DNA of 35,782 nt from Streptococcus mitis 17/34 (GCA_000430305.1 ASZZ01000016.1:1-35782), one strand, 5' to 3'. Counted from the stretch's first letter, positions 1 through 7,800 are shown. Program-made: numbers and translations. The notes: generated by a model from the letters alone, not told the origin.

Positions 1-5
1 TTTTA

Positions 6-76
6 GCGGGTGTAGTTTAGTGGTAAAACTACAGCCTTCCAAGCTGTTGTCGCGAGTTCGATTCTCGTCACCCGCT
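6..76 (+). tRNA. tRNA-Gly (anticodon TCC)
   Basis: A full cloverleaf can be folded. The 7-bp acceptor GCGGGTG pairs with CACCCGC, the anticodon loop is CTTCCAA (anticodon TCC), and the T arm reads GTTCGATTC. The discriminator base is T and no CCA follows, so the 3' end must be added after transcription. It is the first gene of a ten-tRNA cluster whose upstream part lies outside the window. Confidence 0.95.
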
Positions 77-110
77 TTGAACTTTGTTCTTTGTACCAAG
101 TTTTTAACTT

Positions 111-184
<74 letters not shown>

Positions 185-265
185 TAGTGTTTAGTCCATT
201 ATTAGAGGATTGAAATATTATCTTTTCACTAAGAGGACACGGTTTATTCCCGTATAAACTATTTT

Positions 266-355
266 GGAGGATTACCCAAGTCCGGCTGAAGGGAACGGTC
301 TTGAAAACCGTCAGGCGTGTAAAAGCGTGCGTGGGTTCGAATCCCACATCCTCCT
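266..355 (+). tRNA. tRNA-Ser (anticodon TGA)
   Basis: A class II tRNA with a long variable arm. The acceptor GGAGGAT pairs perfectly with ATCCTCC, and the anticodon loop CTTGAAA gives TGA. It follows an 81-base spacer, the longest gap in the cluster, in which I see only a weak GTTTAT/ATAAAC hairpin at about 242-259 and no gene. Confidence 0.94.
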
Positions 356-364
356 TTTTATTAA

Positions 365-438
<74 letters not shown>

Positions 439-441
439 TAA

Positions 442-514
442 GGCTCGGTAGCTCAGTTGGTAGAGCAATGGATTGAAGCTCCATGTGTCGGCGGTTCGAT
501 TCCGTCTCGCGCCA
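442..514 (+). tRNA. tRNA-Phe (anticodon GAA)
   Basis: The anticodon stem ATGGA/TCCAT encloses the loop TTGAAGC with anticodon GAA. D and T arms are normal. The acceptor GGCTCGG against TCGCGCC has a T4-C69 mismatch and a G7-T66 wobble, so it is less stable than usual; this may be normal in streptococci. It begins only three bases after tRNA-fMet. Confidence 0.92.
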
Positions 515-526
515 TTTATATATTTT

Positions 527-607
527 GGAAGGGTAGCGAAGAGGCTAAACGCGGCGGACTGTAAATCCGCTCCTTCGGGTTCGGGGGTTCGAATCCCTCC
601 CCTTCCA
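527..607 (+). tRNA. tRNA-Tyr (anticodon GTA)
   Basis: A class II tRNA with a long variable arm (CTCCTTCGGG region). The acceptor GGAAGGG pairs perfectly with CCCTTCC, the anticodon loop CTGTAAA gives GTA, and the discriminator is A. Confidence 0.94.
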
Positions 608-611
608 TTTT

Positions 612-682
612 ACGGGCATAGTTTAAAGGTAGAACTAAGGTCTCCAAAACCTTCAGTGTGGGTTCAATTCCTACTGCCCGTG
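612..682 (+). tRNA. tRNA-Trp (anticodon CCA)
   Basis: The acceptor ACGGGCA pairs perfectly with TGCCCGT, with discriminator G, as expected for bacterial tRNA-Trp. The anticodon loop CTCCAAA gives CCA. It lies four bases after tRNA-Tyr. Confidence 0.94.
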
Positions 683-695
683 TTAATAGAATTAT

Positions 696-769
696 GGCGG
701 GTGTGGTGAAGTGGTTAACACACCAGATTGTGGCTCTGGCATGCGTGGGTTCGATCCCCATCACTCGCC
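696..769 (+). tRNA. tRNA-His (anticodon GTG)
   Basis: The anticodon loop TTGTGGC gives GTG. The acceptor GCGGGTG pairs with CACTCGC, and an extra G at position -1 (base 696) faces C73 (base 769). This G-1:C73 pair is the identity element of tRNA-His and sets the 5' boundary. Confidence 0.94.
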
Positions 770-782
770 TATTTTATATTAT

Positions 783-854
783 TGGGGTATAGCCAAGCGG
801 TAAGGCAAGGGACTTTGACTCCCTCATGCGTTGGTTCGAATCCAGCTACCCCAG
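783..854 (+). tRNA. tRNA-Gln (anticodon TTG)
   Basis: The acceptor TGGGGTA pairs perfectly with TACCCCA, with discriminator G. The anticodon loop CTTTGAC gives TTG. The T arm GTTCGAATC is canonical. No CCA is encoded. Confidence 0.94.
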
Positions 855-863
855 TTACTATTT

Positions 864-947
864 GCCGGCGTGGCGGAATTGGCAGACGCGCTGGACTCAA
901 AATCCAGTGTCCGCAAGGACGTGCCGGTTCGACCCCGGCCGCCGGTA
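864..947 (+). tRNA. tRNA-Leu (anticodon CAA)
   Basis: A class II tRNA with a long variable arm (GTCCGCAAGGAC). The anticodon stem CTGGA/TCCAG encloses the loop CTCAAAA, giving anticodon CAA. The acceptor GCCGGCG pairs with CGCCGGT through a terminal G-T wobble, and the discriminator is A. It is the last gene of the tRNA cluster. Confidence 0.93.
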
Positions 948-959
948 TAGTATAGAGTT

Positions 960-989
960 AGGAACGTAGTTAATCTTCGTTCCTTTTTT
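960..989 (+). terminator. Rho-independent terminator of the tRNA cluster
   Basis: A 7-bp stem AGGAACG/CGTTCCT with an 11-base loop is followed by a run of T. It lies 13 bases after tRNA-Leu and before the promoter of the next gene. Confidence 0.85.
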
Positions 990-999
990 GTATTATTTT

Positions 1000-1008
1000 T
1001 GGTATAAT
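1000..1008 (+). promoter_or_regulatory. Extended -10 promoter of the GCS2 ligase gene
   Basis: TGGTATAAT is a perfect extended -10 (TGnTATAAT) lying just after the tRNA terminator. No good -35 is seen at the expected distance, which is tolerated with an extended -10. The start codon is 46 bases downstream. Confidence 0.65.
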
Positions 1009-1053
1009 AATAGTTATTCAAATTTGATTTAGATTAAGAAAGAGTAGGATAGT

Positions 1054-2331
1054 ATGTCTCGTTCTATCGATTTATTAAAACATCGGTATCTGAAAAATAT
1101 TAAAGAAAATCCAGAATTGTTTGTCGGGATTGAGCTGGAGTATCCTGTTGCAAATTTAGAAAGGAATACTACAGATATTGAAGTTATCAAACACTTATTC
1201 CGATATTTAGTTTCTGCTCTGGATTTCACTGTAGAAAAGGTAGATGATTTTGGCAATCCTATCCAGTTAGTGGATCCGATAAGTCAGGATGCGATTTTGT
1301 TTGAAGTTTCCTATACGACGATTGAGTTTGCATTTGGTAAGGCTGAAACGATTCAAGAGGTCGAGAATCGTTTTAATAATTATATGGATGTAATTCAGAG
1401 TAAATTAAGTGAATCCAATCATGCTATTGTTGGCTGTGGTATTCATCCCAACTGGGATAAAAATGAGAATTGTCCAGTTTCTTACCCACGCTATCAGATG
1501 TTGATGGACTATTTGAATTTGAGTAGAAATGTGACTAAATCAGACTTGCATCATTTCCCTGAATATGGTGCTTTTATCTGTGGGAGTCAGGTTCAGCTGG
1601 ATATTTCAAAATCCAACTACTTACGGGTGATTAATACTTTTACTCAAATTGAAGCAGCTAAGGCTTATTTATTTGCGAACTCTGAATTTTCGGGTGCAGA
1701 TTGGGATACGAAAATTTCAAGGGATATTTTCTGGGAAGAATCCATGCATGGTATCTATACAGAGAATGTGGGGGTTAATGCTAGACTCTTTGATGATGAG
1801 GAGGATTTTTTTGACTATCTAGCTCATTCTGCAATTTTTACTGCGGAACGTAATGGGCAGACCTATTATTTTTATCCGGTTCAGGCAAGGGATTATTTGG
1901 TTATGCCTGAAATCCAGGCATTTGCTCTGAATGGGGATGAGGTTCTTATTTACCCTCAGGAGAAGGATTTTGAAACTCATCGTAGTTACCAATACCAAGA
2001 CTTAACGACTCGAGGAACTGTTGAGTTTCGTAGTGTGTGTACTCAGCCTCTTGATAGGACTTTTGCTTCTGCAGCTTTTCACTTGGGATTGTTGGTTAAT
2101 TTAGATAAGTTAGAAGCTTACTTAGAAACAGCACCTTTCTTTAAAGCATTTGGGAGAAATTACAAATTTTTAAGGCGGCAATTCTCTAAGAAAAAGCTTA
2201 CAGATCAGGAAGAAACAGTGATTATAGAGTTTTCAAAAGACTTACTCTTGCTAGCTGATGAAGGACTGAAGATGAGAAATAAGCAAGAAACGACCTATTT
2301 ACAGCCTTTGAAAGAAGAATTGGGACTATAA
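1054..2331 (+). CDS. GCS2-family glutamate-cysteine ligase-like carboxylate-amine ligase
   Basis: This 425-residue protein resembles the GCS2 family (gamma-glutamylcysteine synthetases of the glutamine-synthetase fold, such as EgtA- and YbdK-type ligases), which join a glutamate gamma-carboxyl to an amine using ATP. The N-terminal GIELEY (about residues 25-30) matches the family's metal/ATP-binding signature, and RGTVEFRSV near residue 325 matches the conserved (R)G(T)xEFR segment. There is no signal peptide or membrane segment, so it is cytoplasmic. The ATG at 1054 follows a weak ribosome site (AGTAGGAT). It is a single gene between the tRNA cluster and thrC. It lacks the ATP-grasp domain of fused GshAB, so it is not the bifunctional glutathione synthase. 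The true substrate cannot be read from the sequence. Confidence 0.7.
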   Translation: MSRSIDLLKHRYLKNIKENPELFVGIELEYPVANLERNTTDIEVIKHLFRYLVSALDFTVEKVDDFGNPIQLVDPISQDAILFEVSYTTIEFAFGKAETIQEVENRFNNYMDVIQSKLSESNHAIVGCGIHPNWDKNENCPVSYPRYQMLMDYLNLSRNVTKSDLHHFPEYGAFICGSQVQLDISKSNYLRVINTFTQIEAAKAYLFANSEFSGADWDTKISRDIFWEESMHGIYTENVGVNARLFDDEEDFFDYLAHSAIFTAERNGQTYYFYPVQARDYLVMPEIQAFALNGDEVLIYPQEKDFETHRSYQYQDLTTRGTVEFRSVCTQPLDRTFASAAFHLGLLVNLDKLEAYLETAPFFKAFGRNYKFLRRQFSKKKLTDQEETVIIEFSKDLLLLADEGLKMRNKQETTYLQPLKEELGL

Positions 2332-2366
2332 TTTCTCTTACAAAGGGAGAATTTTCTGAAAAATCA

Positions 2367-2375
2367 TGATATAAT
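2367..2375 (+). promoter_or_regulatory. Extended -10 promoter of thrC
   Basis: TGATATAAT is a perfect extended -10, 31 bases upstream of the thrC start codon. A weak hairpin at 2333-2353 (TTCTCTT/AGGGAGAA, with wobbles) followed by T residues may terminate the upstream gene first. No T-box or other long leader fits in this short gap. Confidence 0.65.
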
Positions 2376-2406
2376 GGAAGAGACTATAGATAAAGGATAG
2401 AGAGTA

Positions 2407-3891
2407 ATGACATTAGTTTATCAATCAACACGTGATGCCAACAATACAGTAACTGCTAGCCAAGCAATTTTGCAAGGTTTGGCAACGGATGGTGGTTTGT
2501 TTACACCAGTCACTTATCCAAAGGTAGATTTGGACTTTGACAAATTGAAAGATGCTTCTTATCAGGAAGTTGCTAAGTTAGTTTTGTCAGCATTTTTAGA
2601 TGATTTTACTACAGAGGAATTAGACTACTGTATCAACAATGCCTACGATAGCAAGTTTGATACTCTAGCTATAGCGCCTTTGGTGAAATTAGACGGGCAA
2701 TACAACTTGGAACTGTTCCATGGTTCAACGATTGCCTTTAAGGATATGGCCTTGTCTATCTTGCCATACTTTATGACGACTGCTGCTAAGAAACATGGCT
2801 TGGAGAACAAGATTGTCATTTTGACAGCCACATCTGGTGATACTGGGAAAGCTGCTATGGCAGGCTTCGCAGATGTTCCGGGTACTGAAATTATCGTCTT
2901 TTATCCAAAAGATGGTGTCAGCAAGGTACAAGAGTTGCAAATGACCACTCAGACTGGCGACAATACTCATGTTATCGCCATTGACGGTAACTTTGACGAT
3001 GCGCAAACCAATGTGAAGCATATGTTTAACGATGTGGCCCTTCGTGAAAAATTATCGGCCAACAAGTTGCAATTTTCATCAGCTAACTCTATGAACATTG
3101 GTCGTTTGGTACCACAAATTGTTTATTATGTTTATGCCTACGCTCAGTTGGTCAAAACTGGTGAGATTGTGGCTGGTGATAAGGTCAACTTCACAGTACC
3201 AACAGGAAACTTTGGAAATATCTTGGCTGCCTTTTATGCTAAGCAAATTGGTTTGCCAGTTGGTAAATTGATCTGTGCTTCAAATGACAACAATGTTTTG
3301 ACAGACTTCTTCAAGACACGTGTTTACGACAAGAAACGTGAGTTTAAAGTAACAACTAGTCCATCTATGGATATCTTGGTATCTTCAAACTTGGAGCGTT
3401 TGATTTTCCATCTTTTGGGGAATGATGCGGTTAAGACGGCTGAACTCATGAATGCCTTGAATACACAAGGACAATATGAACTGACTGATTTTGATGTAGA
3501 GATTCTGGAGCTCTTTGCAGCTGAATATGCGACTGAGGAAGAAACAGCGGCAGAAATCAAGCGTGTTTATGAGTCAGATTCTTATATTGAGGATCCACAT
3601 ACGGCGGTTGCCTCAGCAGTTTATAGAAAATACCAAGCGGTTACTGATGATGCGACTAAGACAGTGATTGCTTCAACAGCTAGTCCATACAAGTTCCCAG
3701 TAGTTGCAGTAGAGGCTGTAACAGGAAAAGCAGGTTTAACTGATTTTGAAGCCTTGGCTCAATTACATGACATTTCAGGAGTGGCAGTGCCACCAGCGGT
3801 TGATGGCCTTGAAACAGCTCCAGTTCGTCATAAAACAACAGTAGCAGCTACTGATATGCAAGCAGCGGTTGAAGTTTATCTAGGAATTTAA
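2407..3891 (+). CDS. thrC: Threonine synthase
   Basis: Converts O-phospho-L-homoserine to L-threonine with pyridoxal phosphate, the last step of threonine synthesis, in the cytoplasm. The 494-residue length fits the longer bacterial/fungal class of threonine synthases. The PLP-binding lysine is in STIAFKDMAL (Lys112), and the phosphate-binding ATSGDTGKAAM motif lies near residue 141. The N-terminal YQSTRD and TDGGLFTP segments are family-typical. The start has an upstream AAAGGATAG ribosome site. It has its own promoter and ends in a strong terminator, so it is monocistronic here, although transcription may read into the following MATE gene. Confidence 0.95.
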   Translation: MTLVYQSTRDANNTVTASQAILQGLATDGGLFTPVTYPKVDLDFDKLKDASYQEVAKLVLSAFLDDFTTEELDYCINNAYDSKFDTLAIAPLVKLDGQYNLELFHGSTIAFKDMALSILPYFMTTAAKKHGLENKIVILTATSGDTGKAAMAGFADVPGTEIIVFYPKDGVSKVQELQMTTQTGDNTHVIAIDGNFDDAQTNVKHMFNDVALREKLSANKLQFSSANSMNIGRLVPQIVYYVYAYAQLVKTGEIVAGDKVNFTVPTGNFGNILAAFYAKQIGLPVGKLICASNDNNVLTDFFKTRVYDKKREFKVTTSPSMDILVSSNLERLIFHLLGNDAVKTAELMNALNTQGQYELTDFDVEILELFAAEYATEEETAAEIKRVYESDSYIEDPHTAVASAVYRKYQAVTDDATKTVIASTASPYKFPVVAVEAVTGKAGLTDFEALAQLHDISGVAVPPAVDGLETAPVRHKTTVAATDMQAAVEVYLGI

Positions 3892-3903
3892 GACAGAGGG
3901 AGT

Positions 3904-3936
3904 AAACTCGGTTGGGAAACCAACTGAGTTTCTTTT
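3904..3936 (+). terminator. Terminator after thrC
   Basis: A 12-bp stem (AAACTCGGTTGG with CCAACTGAGTTT, one G-T wobble) closes a GAAA tetraloop and is followed by CTTTTC. The short T run suggests some read-through to the MATE gene 16 bases downstream. Confidence 0.85.
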
Positions 3937-3951
3937 CATCAGGAGGAGAGA

Positions 3952-5231
3952 TTGTTTAAGAAAAATAAAGACATTCTTAATATTGCCTTACCAGCTATGG
4001 GTGAAAACTTTTTGCAAATGCTCATGGGAATGGTGGACAGTTATTTGGTTGCTCATTTAGGATTGATAGCTATTTCAGGTGTATCAGTCGCTGGTAATAT
4101 CATCACCATTTATCAGGCGATTTTCATTGCTCTAGGGGCAGCTATTTCTAGTGTTATTTCAAAAAGTTTGGGGCAGAAGGATCAGTCTAAGCTAGCCTAT
4201 CATGTGACTGAGGCGTTGAAAATTACTTTACTATTAAGTTTCCTTTTAGGAGCTTTGTCCATCTTCGCTGGACAAGAGATGATTGGACTCTTGGGAACGG
4301 AGAGAGATGTAGCTGAGAGTGGTGGACTGTATCTATCCTTGGTAGGCGGATCGATTGTTCTTTTGGGCTTGATGACGAGTTTGGGAGCTTGATTCGTGCA
4401 ACGCATAATCCACGTCTGCCTCTTTATGTTAGTCTCTTGTCAAATGCCTTGAATATTCTCTTTTCCAGCCTAGCTATTTTTATCCTTGATATGGGGATAG
4501 CGGGTGTTGCTTGGGGGACTATTCTGTCTCGTTTGGTTGGTCTTGTGATTTTGTGGTCACAATTAAAACTGCCTTATGCGAAGCCAACTTTTGGACTGGA
4601 TAAAGATTTACTGACTTTGGCAATACCAGCAGCTGGAGAGCGGCTTATGATGCGGGCTGGAGATGTCGTTATCATTGCCTTGGTTGTTTCTTTCGGGACG
4701 GAGGCAGTGGCTGGAAATGCGGTCGGAGAAGTCTTGACCCAGTTTAACTACATGCCAGCCTTTGGCGTTGCTACGGCAACGGTTATGTTGGTAGCCCGAG
4801 CAGTTGGGGAGGATGATTGGAAAAGAGTAGCTGGTTTGAGTAAGCAAACCTTTTGGCTTTCTCTGCTTCTCATGTTGCCTTTGACCTTTAGTATCTATGC
4901 TTTAGGAATACCACTGACTCATCTCTATACGACTGATCCTCTAGCGGTTGAGGCTAGTGTTCTAGTGACACTTTTTTCACTACTTGGTACTCCCATGGCG
5001 ACAGGGACAGTTATTTATACGGCAGTTTGGCAGGGTTTGGGGAATGCTCGGTTTCCCTTTTATGCGACAAGTATAGGAATGTGGTGTATTCGCATTGGGA
5101 CAGCCTATCTGATGGGAATTGTTCTTGGTTGGGGCTTGCCTGGTATTTGGGCAGGAACTCTTTTGGATAATGGTTTTCGCTGGTTATTTCTACGCTACCG
5201 CTACCAGCGTTATATGAGCTTGAAAGGATAG
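3952..5231 (+). pseudogene. MATE-family multidrug/Na+ exporter, single-base frameshift
   Basis: MATE exporters are 12-helix membrane proteins that pump cationic drugs out against Na+ or H+. The first reading frame (3952-4392, TTG start after GGAGGAGAG) begins FKKNKDILNIALPAMGENF, the typical MATE start, and ends at a TGA after LMTSLGA. The second frame (LIRATHNPRLPLYVS onward, to 5231) continues the same protein with the remaining helices. Near 4387-4391 the sequence reads GGAGCTTGATTCG, where GGAGCTTTGATTCG would give an unbroken protein of about 426 residues, the usual family length. One T is therefore missing. As read, the product is cut after the fourth helix or so. It could be a sequencing error or a true null. 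The HAD gene follows three bases later and is also frameshifted. Confidence 0.85.
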
Positions 5232-5234
5232 GAA

Positions 5235-5854
5235 ATGCAAAAAACAGCTTTTATTTGGGATTTAGACGGGACTTTATTGGACTCTTACGAAGCGATTTTA
5301 TCAGGGATTGAGGAGACTTTTGCTCAGTTTTCTATTCCTTATGATAAGGAGAAAGTGAGAGAGTTTATCCTTAAATTTTCTGTGCAGGATTTGCTTGTGC
5401 AGGTGGCAGAAGAGAGAAAACTGGATGTGGAAGTGCTAAATCAGGTGCGTGCCCAGAGTCTTGCTGAGAAGAATGCCAGGTAGTTTTGATGCCAGGTGCG
5501 CGTGAGGTGTTGGCTTGGGCAGACCAAGTAGGGATTCGGAACTTTGTTTACACTCATAAGGGAGACAATGCTTTTACCATTCTAAGAGACTTGGGATTGG
5601 AATCCTATTTCACAGAGATTTTAACCAGTCAGAGTGGTTTTGCGCGGAAGCCAAGTCCAGAAGCGGCTAACTATCTGTTAGACAAGTATCAGTTGGATTC
5701 TGACAAGACTTATTATATAGGGGACCGGACTCTGGATGTGGAATTCGCCCAGAATAGTGGGATTCAAAGTATCAACTTTTTAGAGTCGTCTTATGAAGGG
5801 AATCACAGGATTCAGTCGCTAACAGATATTCCTCATATTTTTGAGAGCAAGTAA
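5235..5854 (+). pseudogene. HAD-superfamily phosphatase (phosphoglycolate phosphatase-like), single-base frameshift
   Basis: HAD phosphatases use an aspartate nucleophile. The first frame (5235-5483) has motif I as WDLDGTLLDSYEA near residue 10; the second frame (from about 5480 to 5854) holds the motif III lysine (RKPSPEAANYLL) and motif IV (YYIGDRTLDVEFA). The join at about 5475-5480 reads AATGCCAGGTAG; adding one C (AATGCCCAGGTAG) would restore NAQVVLMPGARE and a protein of about 207 residues, normal for this family. As read, the nucleophile and the metal-binding aspartates are on separate polypeptides, so the product would be inactive. The start ATG has an overlapping TAGGAAATG ribosome site, and the gene is probably cotranscribed with the MATE gene. 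The substrate is unknown. Confidence 0.85.
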
Positions 5855-5863
5855 CGAGAAGAT

Positions 5864-5941
5864 TGTGTCAGATTTGTGACAGAGACCTAACAAACTATTT
5901 CAAGTAACCGAGTTTGTTACAAGGAATAGACAGTTTTGTTA
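5864..5941. promoter_or_regulatory. Candidate operators upstream of the LysM gene: WalR-like box and 9-bp inverted repeat
   Basis: At 5864-5881, TGTGTC-N5-TGTGACA matches the streptococcal WalR/VicR pattern TGTNAN-N5-NGTNANA with one mismatch. At 5888-5896 and 5911-5919, TAACAAACT and AGTTTGTTA form a perfect inverted repeat, with a related half-site AGTTTTGTTA at 5932-5941. WalR control of LysM/cell-wall proteins is known in pneumococcus; assigning these sites is inference, and they lie rather far (about 100 bases) from the -10. Confidence 0.35.
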
Positions 5942-5944
5942 AAT

Positions 5945-5965
5945 AGGCCCGGGAGGGCTTTTTTT
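5945..5965 (+). terminator. Terminator after the HAD gene
   Basis: A 6-bp stem (AGGCCC with GGGCTT, wobble included) around a GGGA loop is followed by seven T residues. It lies between the WalR-like region and the LysM gene's -10. Confidence 0.75.
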
Positions 5966-5977
5966 CTGCATTTTTTG

Positions 5978-5986
5978 TGTTATCAT
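5978..5986 (+). promoter_or_regulatory. Extended -10 promoter of the LysM gene
   Basis: TGTTATCAT matches an extended -10 with one mismatch in the hexamer (TATCAT). It lies 33 bases before the ATG. No clear -35 is seen, consistent with an activator-dependent promoter. Confidence 0.5.
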
Positions 5987-6019
5987 AGACAGGTACTCAT
6001 TTGAAAGGAATTTGAAAGA

Positions 6020-7177
6020 ATGAAGAAAAGAATAATATTAGCGTCAACAGTGGCCTTGTCATTTGCCCCAGTATTGGCAACCCAAGCAGAAGAAGTTCTT
6101 TGGACTGCACGTAGTGTTGAGCAAATCCAAAACGATTTGACTAAAACGGACAACAAAACAAGTTATACAGTTCAGTATGGCGATACCTTGAGCACCATTG
6201 CAGAAGCCTTGGGTGTAGATGTCACAGTTCTTGCGAATTTGAATAAAATCACTAATATGGACTTGATTTTCCCAGAAACTGTTTTGACAACTACTGTTAA
6301 TGAAGCAGAAGAAGTAACAGAAGTTGAAATTCAAACTCCTCAAGCAGATTCTAGTGAAGAAGTGACAACTGCGACAGCAGATTTGACAACTAATCAAGTA
6401 ATCGTTGATGATCAAACTGTTCAGGTTGCAGATCTTTCTCAACCGATTGCAGAAGCTCCAAAAGCGGTAGAAACTACAAGTGTAAAAGAAGTGGCATCAA
6501 GTTCAGAAGTTGCAGAGACAGTGACTGCTGCAGAAGAAGTGGCAGCATCTACAGACTCTTCTACGCCAGAGGGACAAACAGCTGAAACAACTAGTCCAGT
6601 TGAAGAAGTAGCTCCTCAGGCTGCGTCAACAGTGGCAACAACTACAACTCCAGTAGAAGAAAAATCAACCGAGACAACTGCAACAAGTTCAGAAGAAGTA
6701 AAAGAAGTAGCATCAAGTGAAGCTACACCAGCAGTTTCTACTTATCAACCAGAAGAGACAAAAACAGCTTCAACAACTTACGCAGCTCCAGCTGCGCCTG
6801 ATTATGCTGGACTAGCAGTAGCAAAATCTGAAAATGCAGGCCTTCAACCACAAACGGCTGCCTTTAAAGAAGAAATTGCTAACTTGTTTGGTGTCACATC
6901 CTTTAGTGGTTACCGTCCAGGAGACAGTGGAGATCACGGAAAAGGTTTGGCTATCGACTTTATGGTACCAGAAGGTTCAGAACTAGGGGATAAGATTGCG
7001 GAATACGCTATTCAAAACATGGCCAGCCGTGGTATTAGTTACATCATATGGAAACAACGTTTCTATGCTCCATTCGATAGCAAATATGGACCAGCTAATA
7101 CTTGGAATCCAATGCCAGACCGTGGTAGTGTGACAGAAAACCACTATGACCACGTTCACGTTTCAATGAATGGATAA
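6020..7177 (+). CDS. Secreted LysM protein with C-terminal LAS-peptidase-like (ARB_07466-type) domain
   Basis: A 385-residue exported cell-wall protein. Residues 1-24 form a signal peptide (MKKR, hydrophobic core, cleavage near TQA-EE). One LysM peptidoglycan-binding domain (YTVQYGDTLSTIAEALGV onward) spans about residues 48-92. Residues 93-260 are a Thr/Glu/Val/Ser-rich linker with imperfect repeats such as VKEVASS. The last 125 residues match the conserved C-terminal domain of pneumococcal LysM proteins: SGYRPGDSGDHGKGLAIDF and HYDHVHVS place Ser, His, Asp and His-x-x-His in the pattern of LAS/M15-type metallopeptidases. A peptidoglycan cut is plausible but not shown. The ATG follows GAAAGGAATTTGAAAG. 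Upstream sequences suggest WalRK control, known for LysM proteins in pneumococcus. It is monocistronic. Confidence 0.85.
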   Translation: MKKRIILASTVALSFAPVLATQAEEVLWTARSVEQIQNDLTKTDNKTSYTVQYGDTLSTIAEALGVDVTVLANLNKITNMDLIFPETVLTTTVNEAEEVTEVEIQTPQADSSEEVTTATADLTTNQVIVDDQTVQVADLSQPIAEAPKAVETTSVKEVASSSEVAETVTAAEEVAASTDSSTPEGQTAETTSPVEEVAPQAASTVATTTTPVEEKSTETTATSSEEVKEVASSEATPAVSTYQPEETKTASTTYAAPAAPDYAGLAVAKSENAGLQPQTAAFKEEIANLFGVTSFSGYRPGDSGDHGKGLAIDFMVPEGSELGDKIAEYAIQNMASRGISYIIWKQRFYAPFDSKYGPANTWNPMPDRGSVTENHYDHVHVSMNG

Positions 7178-7201
7178 ACCAGACTTTGTAATATCATTTT
7201 G

Positions 7202-7253
7202 ACGAATGAGATCTAGCTTTCGTGCTAGGAAGTGAGTCTCGTTCGTTTTTTTC
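7202..7253 (+). terminator. Long terminator after the LysM gene
   Basis: ACGAATGAGA pairs with TCTCGTTCGT (one wobble), with an inner CTAGC/GCTAG stem, and is followed by a long T run. Confidence 0.85.
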
Positions 7254-7303
7254 TTTGTCAATGTGAAGGAAGTTACCATCTTGTAATGTTTTAAGCAACA
7301 TTC

Positions 7304-7332
7304 TTGCAATCTATTTTACTTTATAATATAAT
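7304..7332 (+). promoter_or_regulatory. Sigma-A promoter of marR
   Basis: A -35 TTGCAA (7304-7309) and -10 TATAAT (7327-7332) are separated by 17 bases. A second overlapping TATAAT starts at 7322, with a poor 12-base spacing. Confidence 0.75.
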
Positions 7333-7343
7333 TGATTAGTCAA

Positions 7344-7361
7344 CTATTGATAAATCAATAG
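7344..7361. promoter_or_regulatory. 18-bp perfect palindrome, probable MarR autoregulatory operator
   Basis: CTATTGAT-AA-ATCAATAG is a perfect palindrome lying between the -10 (ends 7332) and the ribosome site (AGAGGAAG) of the MarR gene. A further TTGATTAGTCAA half-palindrome lies just upstream at 7332-7343. MarR proteins usually bind such sites at their own promoter; that this protein binds here is inference. Confidence 0.65.
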
Positions 7362-7374
7362 AAAAGAGGAAGAA

Positions 7375-7800
7375 ATGCTAGAGATTCAAGATTTACTGTA
7401 TCAACTCCGCTTGTCTGAGCAAGCGAGTACGCAATTGTTTGAAAAAAGACTTGGGATTAGTTTGACACGGTATCAGATTTTATTATTTTTGTTGAAGCAT
7501 TCCCCTTGTAATCAAATAGCGGTTCAGGAGCGTTTGAAAATTGATCAGGCTGCTTTGACACGGCATTTCAAGATTTTGGAAAAGGAAGGTTTGGTGGAGC
7601 GTCATCGTAATCCTGAAAATCAGCGAGAAGTGTTGGTAGAGGCTACGAAGTATGCCAAGGAGCAGTTAGTGGTGAATCCCCCTCTGCAACATATCAAGGT
7701 TAAGGAAGCTATGGAAAGTATCTTAACAGAGTCTGAGAGAACAGAACTCAGTCGTTTATTAAATAAATTGGTTTTGGGTATTGAAAATATAGAAATTTAA
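7375..7800 (+). CDS. MarR-family transcriptional regulator
   Basis: A 141-residue winged-helix regulator. The helix-turn-helix lies at about residues 43-70 (CNQIAVQERLKIDQAALTRH), and the wing follows as LVERHRNPENQREVLVEAT, the MarR signature with a conserved Asn/Arg turn. N- and C-terminal helices would form the dimer. The ATG has a good AGAGGAAG ribosome site. A perfect 18-bp palindrome sits between its promoter and start, suggesting negative autoregulation. It is cotranscribed with a small DUF1304 membrane protein gene 10 bases downstream, whose expression it probably controls together with its own. The ligand cannot be inferred. Confidence 0.9.
   Translation: MLEIQDLLYQLRLSEQASTQLFEKRLGISLTRYQILLFLLKHSPCNQIAVQERLKIDQAALTRHFKILEKEGLVERHRNPENQREVLVEATKYAKEQLVVNPPLQHIKVKEAMESILTESERTELSRLLNKLVLGIENIEI

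Noticed and set aside
2332-2406. T-box or attenuator before thrC
   Set aside because: The gap is 75 bases, too short, and has no T-box sequence or specifier loop.
5486-5854. A separate 122-residue HAD protein
   Set aside because: It lacks the N-terminal nucleophile motif and joins perfectly to the preceding frame by one base, so it is the second half of one gene.
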